This document shows, one piece after another, positions 1-6,915 of a DNA stretch of 12,153 nucleotides. Numbering within the stretch: position 1 is the first letter of the stretch; each line of letters starts with the position of its first letter. The notes under the pieces are model-generated. The model saw nothing but the letters and a program-made list of their open reading frames with translations. It was not told the origin of the DNA and did no database searches. Both the position numbers and the translations under genes were made by a program. The DNA comes from Dehalococcoidia bacterium (GTDB taxonomy: Bacteria > Chloroflexota > Dehalococcoidia > Dehalococcoidales > Fen-1064), in the NCBI GenBank assembly GCA_003153075.1, contig PMBW01000334.1, forward strand, positions 7,734 through 19,886. Reading direction: 5' to 3'.

Positions 1-3000
1 GCCTGTTTACGTTCGGTGATGTCATGATAGCTGATCTGATTATGCAGTGTGCCGTCCCACAATACCTGTCTTCGCAAAATCTGCAGATGCCTGATGGCAC
101 CGTCTATACGCACGATGTCAATATCAAAGGGTTCCGGGACTTTTTCACCGCGCCTTTCCATATCTCTACGCTTTTGAAAATACGCTTTAGATTCCGGTGT
201 GTAAAAATGTTTCGGGGGTGTTGTTCTAACTTCATCGATATTTTTGTACCCGAAAATATCCATAAAAGCCTGATTGACGTACAGCGCTTTCCAATCAGCA
301 TCAACGATATACCACCCGATAAATGTGCTGTCTATCGAGTTTCGAAAATTTTGTTCCGAAGCGATCAGGGCAGCTTCAGCTTTTTTCCGTTCGGTGATAT
401 CTTCGCCGGAACTAAGAACCCCCGTGATATTACCATGTTCATCCCGCATCTCAACACTATACCAGTCGATTGTCCTTTCCCGGCCGTCCCTGGTTAAAAT
501 CTGATTTTCATAATGGCGGATAGGTTGAATTTCACCGGACAGTACAAGCCGCAAGACAGTAAATGACGATTCGCGTTTACGTTCCGGTAAGAAATTCGAA
601 AACCAGTTTTTACCGATAATTTCAGGTGCGTCGTATCCCAAGATTTCACAACCCCTGCGGTTAATCAGTGAGATGTTGCCATCGACATCAACGACGACCA
701 TCATTACGGCGGCAATATCCAGATATGTCTGAGCGCGGTCTCTTTCCTGCCGTAAGGTTTGCTCCAATTTTAGTTGCGCTTGCCTGCGCCGGATTTTTTC
801 GATACCAAGTGAGAGGTCACCGGCCAGTTCGCCAAGGAGGTATATTTCCTTTTCATTAAAGGCATCCACAGCGGAAGAATATAAACATACTATGCCGATA
901 ACTTTATCCTGGATAACCAACGGCAAGGAAGCCGTGGATTTAAATCCCTTTTTTACCGCCGAGTCCCGCCAGATGGTGAATCGCGGATCGCGGGCAATAT
1001 CTCTGACCACACTGGGTTTACCGGTTCTAACGGCCACACCGGTCGGTCCCTGACTGTATTCAGACTCATCCCAGGTAATACGGATACCGGATAAATAGTC
1101 TATGTCTTTACCCGCCATCGCCGAAGGAACGATCTCATAAGTGCCGGCCTGGATCAAGCCTATCCAGCCCAGTGCATACCGCCGGTTCGTCACGAACTGG
1201 TCGCAGGCCTGCTGCAGTAATTCTGCTTCATCATCGAGCTTAACGATGAGCTTATTTATATTGGTCATCAGCTGCAGTATGCTATTAAGTTCGTTCAAAA
1301 TAGTCATCATCTGATTGCGCTGGGTAATATCCACATACAAGTTAAGGAATTCCTGTTTGCCGCCCCAGAGGACTTCTTTTCGGTTTACCTGCAGTTGACG
1401 CACTGTTCCGTCTTTACGCATAATGCTCACATCGTAGTTGTCCGGCAGAGGCTCGCCTAGCCGCCGTTTTTCCATCCTGGTACGAAAAGCGGTAAAACTT
1501 TCGGGAGTATAGCGGTCATTAACGGGCGTAGTATTAAACTCTTCCAGGTCCCGATAACCGTAGATATCCAGAAGGGCCTTATTGGTGTATAAAGTTTGGC
1601 CTTCTTTATTTACAATGCGGACACCGAGCGGGGAGTTTTCAATGGAATTACGGAAGTTCTCCTCAGATGTGCGGAGCGCCTGTTCGGCTCTTTCACGGTC
1701 AGTGAGGTCGGTGACAATCACCATCGCAGTATAGTTGTTTCTGATCGTAAACCGCTGTGCCCTGGTCTCAACGGGAATTTTCTTGCCGTCTTTGGCAATT
1801 ATTTCCAGTTTATCGTATGTTGGCAACGCCTGAGTGTTAACTATTATTTTGTTATAGCCTTCGTCTAAAAATTGATGGTATTCCGGGGAAAATAAATCAG
1901 GGAATCGTTTGCCCTTGAGTTCGTCTATTGAAAAACCTGTAATCTCAGTCATCCGCTGGTTAGCGAACCCAATTGTTCGGTCGTTGAGCAGTAAAATGCC
2001 ATCTGTACTTTGTTCCACCAACGCTGAATAGAGTTGCTCCGATGCTGCCAAAGCCTGTTCGGCGGTTTTACGCTCCATGATGTCACGGATTATCACCATG
2101 ACGTTGAATGTGTTTGCATATACAACACGTTTTGCTTTCGTTTCTACCGGGATAATGCGCCCGTTTTTGGCGCGCATTTCTAATTCATAGTCACTCTGTA
2201 AAACAAAGTTGCTGGCCGCCCGTTTTTTATAGCCTTCGTCCAGGATAATTTTAGATTCTGCCGTAAATAATTCCGGGAAGCTTTTACCAATAATCTGCTC
2301 CGGGGGATAACCTGAGATCTCACTCATTCGATGATTTGCGAATATTATTCGTCTTTTGTCAAGGATGACGATGCCATCAGAGCTTTGCTCGACCAGCGTC
2401 GAGTATTTAACTTCCGAGGCTTTTAGCGCTTCTTCGGATTTTTTATTCTCAGTGATATCCTGATAAAGCCGCTCATTTTGCAACCGTCCTTCCCAAAGCA
2501 CTTCATTACGGAAAACCTGCAGATAATGGATTGAACCGTCTTTGTGGACGACGCTGACCTCATAGCCATCAGGCACTGCTTCACCGCGATTGCGTTTTGC
2601 ATTTCTCTCCTCGGAGATTAAATAGCTTTGCGGAGCATAGCGGTCTTTCAAGGGTATCTTTTTAAACTCTTCCGAACTATCATAATCGAACATCCTCAAA
2701 AGCGTCGGATTGGCGTAGATGGTGTTATCAGCATTATCGACGATACGGATACCCAGCGGCGACAATTCAATTGATTTTTGTAAGGTCTGCTCGGAAACTA
2801 TTAAGGCTTCTTCTGCCTGTTTGCGCTCAGTGATGTCCTGGTAAAGGGCTTCATCCTGCAATTGTCCTTCCCACAATACCTTACTGCGGAAAGCCTGAAG
2901 GTGGCGGATCTGACCGTCTTTACGCACGATGCTGATTTCGTATCCGTCCGCAACGGGTTTACCGCTCAGGCGTTTTATTCTGCGGATTTCAGATTCGGCC

Positions 3001-3770
3001 CAACTAGATTGCGTATAGAGGTTTCTGACGGGTGTGTTAATGAACTCCTGGAGGCTATTAAAACCGAACATGTCCAGGATGGCCCGGTTGGCATAGATTT
3101 TCTCACCTTTTTTACCGACAATGGTAATACCGAGAGGGGAATTATCAATTGCGAGGTGCAATGCTTCCTCGGCAGCATTGAGAGTTATTTCGGCTTGTTT
3201 CCTTTTGGTGATGTCCATGGCGTAAATTCGTACGCGATTCAGCCCGATTGATAAATATCTTTGTTCATAATATGAGTTGCCAATAACCACTTCACGGATA
3301 ACCGACCCTACTTTATGTCCCCGGCCGAAAGCTTTCAATACTGCTGCATAATGCTTAAGGAACGGATGTTTGAGACCAAGCGAGGCGAGGTCGGGGAAAA
3401 GGCGCTGACATGCCGGATTCTGATAGCTGATACTTCCGTCCTGCATCAATTCAAGAATAGGATCGAAATTCAAATCCGGGAAAGAAGCGAAGAATGCCTG
3501 CCTATCTTCGGCGGTTTCCTGCTCAGTGATAGCTTCCGATAATTTATGCTTGCCAACGGATTTCGCTTTTGGGACGCCTGTCATTTTTTTATTCGATGAT
3601 TTTTTAACCTTAAGCGGACGTTTAGTTGTTTTTAATTCTCTCCCGGGTGTTATCGTCCCTGTTTTCAGCTGGTCTGCATTCTTCCGTCGATGCGCAGCGG
3701 CCGACGGCGCCCGTTTAGGTTCCGCGGCTTTCGGGCTTTTACTATTAACATCACGTTTGGTTATTGCCAT
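1..3770 (-). CDS. Multi-PAS/GAF sensor protein, 3' end cut by window edge
   Basis: A stop-free frame reads leftward from the ATG at 3770-3768 to the window edge (1256 full codons, no stop reached). A GAGGA ribosome site (3781-3777) lies 6 bases before the ATG. Approximate domain order by residue: basic Lys/Arg/Pro/Ala-rich tail 1-80; degenerate PAS1 88-194; PAS2 202-318; PAS3 328-442; PAS4 452-567; PAS5 577-692; PAS6 702-818; GAF 827-991; PAS7 1009-1126; PAS8 1139-1256. Most PAS domains end in the PAC signature 'DITERKQ' or a variant (DITKRKQ, DITENKK, DIMERKT, DLTDRER, DITQRNQ). No transmembrane helix or signal peptide is visible, so it is probably a cytoplasmic receptor for small ligands, redox state or cofactors. 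PAS/GAF arrays usually feed a histidine kinase, GGDEF or similar output module; none is in view, so the output type is unknown. The gene is divergent from the envelope-protein genes starting at 4156. Confidence 0.9.
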   Translation of the reverse strand, partial: MAITKRDVNSKSPKAAEPKRAPSAAAHRRKNADQLKTGTITPGRELKTTKRPLKVKKSSNKKMTGVPKAKSVGKHKLSEAITEQETAEDRQAFFASFPDLNFDPILELMQDGSISYQNPACQRLFPDLASLGLKHPFLKHYAAVLKAFGRGHKVGSVIREVVIGNSYYEQRYLSIGLNRVRIYAMDITKRKQAEITLNAAEEALHLAIDNSPLGITIVGKKGEKIYANRAILDMFGFNSLQEFINTPVRNLYTQSSWAESEIRRIKRLSGKPVADGYEISIVRKDGQIRHLQAFRSKVLWEGQLQDEALYQDITERKQAEEALIVSEQTLQKSIELSPLGIRIVDNADNTIYANPTLLRMFDYDSSEEFKKIPLKDRYAPQSYLISEERNAKRNRGEAVPDGYEVSVVHKDGSIHYLQVFRNEVLWEGRLQNERLYQDITENKKSEEALKASEVKYSTLVEQSSDGIVILDKRRIIFANHRMSEISGYPPEQIIGKSFPELFTAESKIILDEGYKKRAASNFVLQSDYELEMRAKNGRIIPVETKAKRVVYANTFNVMVIIRDIMERKTAEQALAASEQLYSALVEQSTDGILLLNDRTIGFANQRMTEITGFSIDELKGKRFPDLFSPEYHQFLDEGYNKIIVNTQALPTYDKLEIIAKDGKKIPVETRAQRFTIRNNYTAMVIVTDLTDRERAEQALRTSEENFRNSIENSPLGVRIVNKEGQTLYTNKALLDIYGYRDLEEFNTTPVNDRYTPESFTAFRTRMEKRRLGEPLPDNYDVSIMRKDGTVRQLQVNRKEVLWGGKQEFLNLYVDITQRNQMMTILNELNSILQLMTNINKLIVKLDDEAELLQQACDQFVTNRRYALGWIGLIQAGTYEIVPSAMAGKDIDYLSGIRITWDESEYSQGPTGVAVRTGKPSVVRDIARDPRFTIWRDSAVKKGFKSTASLPLVIQDKVIGIVCLYSSAVDAFNEKEIYLLGELAGDLSLGIEKIRRRQAQLKLEQTLRQERDRAQTYLDIAAVMMVVVDVDGNISLINRRGCEILGYDAPEIIGKNWFSNFLPERKRESSFTVLRLVLSGEIQPIRHYENQILTRDGRERTIDWYSVEMRDEHGNITGVLSSGEDITERKKAEAALIASEQNFRNSIDSTFIGWYIVDADWKALYVNQAFMDIFGYKNIDEVRTTPPKHFYTPESKAYFQKRRDMERRGEKVPEPFDIDIVRIDGAIRHLQILRRQVLWDGTLHNQISYHDITERKQ

Positions 3771-3852
3771 ATATTGTCCTCAATACAAAATTAATCAAGC
3801 ACGATACCAAAATTAGATATTGAATATAAAAAAGGCACCGGATATCACTATC

Positions 3853-3866
3853 TTGTATTAATACAA
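3853..3866. repeat. Perfect 14-base palindrome, possible operator
   Basis: TTGTATTAATACAA equals its own reverse complement over all 14 bases; the symmetry stops at the next base on each side. It lies 82 bases upstream of the sensor start and about 290 bases upstream of the rightward gene. Such AT-rich dyads are typical sites for dimeric regulators, but chance symmetry in AT-rich DNA cannot be excluded and no second copy was seen in the window. Confidence 0.4.
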
Positions 3867-4116
3867 TTAATAGAGATCGCCGCGCCCTTTGTTCATGCCT
3901 TCCACCCTTTTATACTGTTTAGAATGACTTATATTTTCCTATCTCGCCTCATGCACTTGCTGTTTTGTTAGCTCAGTTTATGCCGTGCTCTTAAAATTGT
4001 CAAGATAACGGTGTTAAATGTGCGTTAGCTATCGACACTGGAAATATTCAGCCGAAAAGCAAAATGTATTAACTACGAACTTTTTGGAAATAATAGCAGC
4101 GTAAACTAATATCCGC

Positions 4117-4122
4117 TATAAT
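4117..4122 (+). promoter_or_regulatory. Candidate -10 box of the SurA/PrsA-like gene
   Basis: A perfect TATAAT lies 33 bases before the ATG at 4156, a normal distance for a short leader. The -35 region at 16-18 bases spacing (around 4093-4100, 'atagcagc') matches TTGACA poorly, so the promoter is either weak, activator-dependent or read by another sigma factor. AGGA at 4148-4151 is the ribosome site. Confidence 0.45.
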
Positions 4123-4155
4123 AATAGAAAAGTCAAACGAGCAGGTCAGGAAAAT

Positions 4156-5349
4156 ATGACGAGTTCAAGAGAACCAAACAACAATACACCAGGGCACGGC
4201 GCAAAAAAACGTAATCAAGTAAATGTGCAGAGCGTTCATCCGCCCAAACCGGTGCAGAAAACGCCGTCACGCGCCGAAAAAAAAGAAGCACAGGCAATTG
4301 CTGCGACTCCTTCGCCTACCGCAAAAAAATCAGGCAGGACAAAGTTGATCCTGGGTATCAGCGGGATTGTGCTGGTTATCGCTCTGATCGCGGGTATAGT
4401 CTATTATGTTATGGCAGTTGTGCCGATGCAGCGGCCTATTTTGACCGTGGGCACCGAAGATATAACGACCGGCTATTTTCTGAAACGGGTTGTTGCTAAT
4501 CCCGGCGCTGATATTAACTCCGCCATACAAGGGATGGAAGCCGAGCTGATCATTAAACAACAGGCTGCCAGTTACGGCGTAACGGCGGTCACGGCGCAGG
4601 ATATCGATACTTACATGAGGGATCAGGCCAAGGCGTCAAACAGCACAATTTCCGATGCTGATTTTAATACATGGTTAAAACAACAATTAGATAACACCGG
4701 ATTGTCTGCTGCCGAATTCCGTGATGTGATGAGCCGGGAAATCCAAAGGCAACGTTTGACTGATATTTTGGCCCAGGGAATGCCTTCGGATGCCCCGCAA
4801 GTGCACCTTTGGGCGATGAAATTTAATTCCAACAGCGCCGCGCTTACCGCGAAAGCCAGGATTGACAGCGGAACAGATTTTGCTACCGTAGCCAATACAC
4901 TGGGCGGGCAGACCAATGGAGGTGATATGGGGTGGACAATAACATCTTTTCTTCCGACAGAGATCAGTTCGGGTATCTCAAAACTAGATATCGGTAAAGT
5001 GAGCGACCCGGTGGCCTATTCTACATCAAGCACTTCTACCGCCAGCGGGAAAGTTACATATTACTACTTGCTCAAGGTGACAGAAAAAGACGATGCAAAA
5101 CAATTGTCTGATGATGAGATAACGGCGGTAAAAAGTCAAGTTTTGTACAACTGGTTGACTAAAGAGTTATCCGCAGCGAAGATAACAATTCACGGCCTGA
5201 ACGGCAGCACAACGCTGGATGCTCAGACTTCAACATGGCTCAATTACCAGGCACAGAAATTAATGAAAAAACGTCCGACTGAGACTACGCCGACCGGGAC
5301 TGTTACTACCACAACGGGCACCATAACAACCACCGGCGCAAAACCTTAG
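4156..5349 (+). CDS. Membrane-anchored SurA/PrsA-like protein with degenerate parvulin domain
   Basis: The 397-residue product starts with a Lys/Pro/Ala-rich cytoplasmic tail (1-62), followed by one hydrophobic helix (about 64-88) that anchors the rest outside the membrane. Residues 95-210 are helical and resemble the SurA N-terminal chaperone region (e.g. 'AAEFRDVMSREIQRQRL'). Residues 215-310 resemble a PpiC/parvulin domain: 'DSGTDFATVANTLG', 'NGGDMGWTITSFLP', 'LDIGKVSDPV', 'TYYYLLKV'. The two histidines normally found in 'ARHIL' and 'GYHIIKL' appear as Ala220 ('HLWAMKF') and Tyr304 ('TYYYLLKV'), so isomerase activity is doubtful and a chaperone role is more likely. The C-terminus is a Thr-rich tail (374-397). 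The ATG follows AGGA at a short spacing. It is followed in the same direction, after 109 bases, by an HtrA protease, which fits a role in folding or quality control of exported proteins. The family call is firm; the exact client or function is not known. Confidence 0.8.
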   Translation: MTSSREPNNNTPGHGAKKRNQVNVQSVHPPKPVQKTPSRAEKKEAQAIAATPSPTAKKSGRTKLILGISGIVLVIALIAGIVYYVMAVVPMQRPILTVGTEDITTGYFLKRVVANPGADINSAIQGMEAELIIKQQAASYGVTAVTAQDIDTYMRDQAKASNSTISDADFNTWLKQQLDNTGLSAAEFRDVMSREIQRQRLTDILAQGMPSDAPQVHLWAMKFNSNSAALTAKARIDSGTDFATVANTLGGQTNGGDMGWTITSFLPTEISSGISKLDIGKVSDPVAYSTSSTSTASGKVTYYYLLKVTEKDDAKQLSDDEITAVKSQVLYNWLTKELSAAKITIHGLNGSTTLDAQTSTWLNYQAQKLMKKRPTETTPTGTVTTTTGTITTTGAKP

Positions 5350-5390
5350 CAACGGACTACTGTGTATCGATAATAATGGTAATGGAGCGA

Positions 5391-5419
5391 TTGCGGCAAA
5401 AATCAGACTCCAATATAAC
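5391..5419 (+). promoter_or_regulatory. Candidate promoter of the HtrA-like gene
   Basis: TTGCGG (5391-5396) and TATAAC (5414-5419) are separated by 17 bases, giving a sigma70-like pair with a good -10 and a moderate -35. Transcription would begin near 5426, leaving a leader of about 33 bases with GGGGA (5448-5452) as the ribosome site. The protease gene may therefore be expressed on its own as well as by read-through from the upstream gene. Confidence 0.4.
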
Positions 5420-5458
5420 TGCTTAGTTACTTGACATAATAATATATGGGGAATTACG

Positions 5459-6646
5459 ATGAAAGCTAAATTACTGTTTACGGCGGCAATTTTAGTGATC
5501 ACATTGACGTTAACTGCATTAACCGGATGTACCGTACAAACGGACACTACTAAACCTGTGAGCGCATCTAGAAAGACGTTGCCCACAGCGGAGATTACTT
5601 CGCCGGGGCCGGCTGCGGACGCAATCGGCAATTTCGAAGCAACCCTTGAATCGATATACGAACGAACGAATCCATCGGTGGTTAATATCCAGGTCGTTTT
5701 GCCCCCAAGCGGCATAAGCCCAGGCGGCAGCGCTTTAGGTTCGGGGTTCGTCTGGGATACCGAAGGTAACATTATTACTAATAACCATGTTATTGACGGC
5801 GCTACCCGTATTACTGTTGTTTTTTATGACGGAACTACTGTCGATGCAAAGCTAACGGGAGCAGATGCGGACAGTGATCTGGCTGTGATCAAAGTGAATC
5901 CCGAAGGATTAGATCTGCGGCCGGTGACAATGGCGGATTCAGCACTGGTCAAGGTTGGGCAGTTAGCGATCGCAATCGGTAATCCATTCGGATTGCAAGG
6001 AACGATGACGACAGGATTCATTAGCGGGGTGGGACGGCTACTGCCCGCTACCCAAAATACTGTTGGACCGAATTATAGTATCCCCGATATTATTCAGACA
6101 GATGCTGCAATAAATCCGGGAAATTCAGGCGGAGTGCTGTTAGACGATACCGGCGCGGTAATTGGAATCACGCAATCGATCGCGACCACGTCAGGAACTT
6201 CGGCGGGAGTAGGTTTTGCGATCCCGTCGGCGATAATAAAACAGGTCGTACCGGCCCTGATCAAAACCGGTCATTACGATCATCCTTATCTGGGAGTTTC
6301 CGTGGGCACGATGAACCCGGATATCGCCGCCGCGATGAAATTAACGGCTAATCAGCACGGCGCCTTGATAAATTCTATTACGGCAGGCGGTCCGGCCGAG
6401 AAAGCAGGGCTAAAAGGGAGCGGCACAAAAGGGACGATTAACGGGTTGCAGGTTAATATCGGGGGCGATGTGATAACAGCTATAAACGGCCAGACGGTGA
6501 AGAGTTCAGATGACCTGATAACGTTTTTAGCCCGTTCGGGGGTAGTTGGACAGGTTGTGACTTTTACTATCCTGCGCGACGGCAAAGAAATGCAGGTGCA
6601 GGTGACACTTGGGACGCGGCCCAATAATGCACCGAAACTAAATTAA
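5459..6646 (+). CDS. htrA: HtrA/DegP-family serine protease, lipoprotein, single PDZ domain
   Basis: This 395-residue protein belongs to the trypsin-like HtrA family, which degrades or refolds damaged proteins outside the cytoplasm. The N-terminus is a signal peptide ending in a lipobox, L21-T22-G23-C24, so it is probably lipid-anchored at Cys24. After a flexible linker (25-55) the protease domain spans about 60-270 with the complete triad: His110 in 'ITNNHVIDG', Asp140 in 'DADSDLAVIKV' and Ser223 in 'NPGNSGG'. One PDZ domain follows (about 277-384: 'YLGVSVG', 'GALINSITAGGPAEKAGL', 'GGDVITAINGQTV'). The single PDZ fits DegS- or HtrA-type enzymes rather than two-PDZ DegP. The ATG at 5459 has GGGGA just upstream. 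Its neighbour upstream is a parvulin-like chaperone, a functionally sensible pairing. A tail after the PDZ is only about ten residues long. Confidence 0.93.
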   Translation: MKAKLLFTAAILVITLTLTALTGCTVQTDTTKPVSASRKTLPTAEITSPGPAADAIGNFEATLESIYERTNPSVVNIQVVLPPSGISPGGSALGSGFVWDTEGNIITNNHVIDGATRITVVFYDGTTVDAKLTGADADSDLAVIKVNPEGLDLRPVTMADSALVKVGQLAIAIGNPFGLQGTMTTGFISGVGRLLPATQNTVGPNYSIPDIIQTDAAINPGNSGGVLLDDTGAVIGITQSIATTSGTSAGVGFAIPSAIIKQVVPALIKTGHYDHPYLGVSVGTMNPDIAAAMKLTANQHGALINSITAGGPAEKAGLKGSGTKGTINGLQVNIGGDVITAINGQTVKSSDDLITFLARSGVVGQVVTFTILRDGKEMQVQVTLGTRPNNAPKLN

Positions 6647-6915
6647 AAACGAATAATCAAGAATAAACAGCCAATAATCAAGTAAGTACCAAATGTAGAG
6701 GTATGGCTAAATCCCCAGCTTAAAGTCTCTTTTTTGATATTGCAAATAACTTCGCAGCGGTTCACCCTTACACTGCCCGTATCTGGCCATTTTACTTGTG
6801 TTTCGCCTTAAGGAACTCAAAGAAAACTGACCGATTTGGATATATTTAATCACTCTCTAAATCTTTCTCCCGTTCGTTCCTCCGGGGCTGTAAGTCTGAG
6901 ATGGAGAGCGGATTG
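6647..6915. other. Convergent intergenic region
   Basis: This 269-base stretch lies between the stop codons of the protease gene (plus) and glmS (minus), so it should end both transcripts. I found no strong GC-rich hairpin with a T-run for either direction; the nearest is a weak AAAG-TCT-CTTTTTT near 6724. A 10-base direct repeat AATAATCAAG occurs at 6652-6661 and 6673-6682. No gene or RNA is recognisable. Confidence 0.5.

Larger units (their letters stand above)
3771..4155. other. Divergent intergenic region between the sensor and the SurA-like gene
   Basis: This AT-rich stretch of 385 bases separates two divergent genes and must hold both promoters. I see a perfect 14-base palindrome at 3853-3866 and a TATAAT box at 4117-4122 facing right. 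No convincing leftward promoter for the sensor gene was found: TATAAA on the minus strand at 3913-3908 lacks a recognisable -35 partner and would give a leader of well over 100 bases. I see no small gene, tRNA or structured RNA here. Confidence 0.6.

Noticed and set aside
24..3251. Plus-strand open frames opposite the sensor gene
   Set aside because: They are antisense to well-conserved PAS codons, recur at equivalent positions of the PAS repeats, and encode no recognisable protein.
3889..3916. TTGTTC-16-TATACT promoter-like pair facing right
   Set aside because: It lies about 240 bases before the nearest rightward gene with no small gene between; the TATAAT at 4117 is far better placed.
5431..5436. 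Perfect TTGACA just before the HtrA-like gene
   Set aside because: It lies only 22 bases before the ATG, so a matching -10 would fall on the start codon; the pair at 5391-5419 is better placed.
6652..6682. Direct repeat AATAATCAAG as a CRISPR or mobile-element trace
   Set aside because: Only two 10-base copies in AT-rich spacer DNA, with no further units, terminal inverted repeats or related genes.
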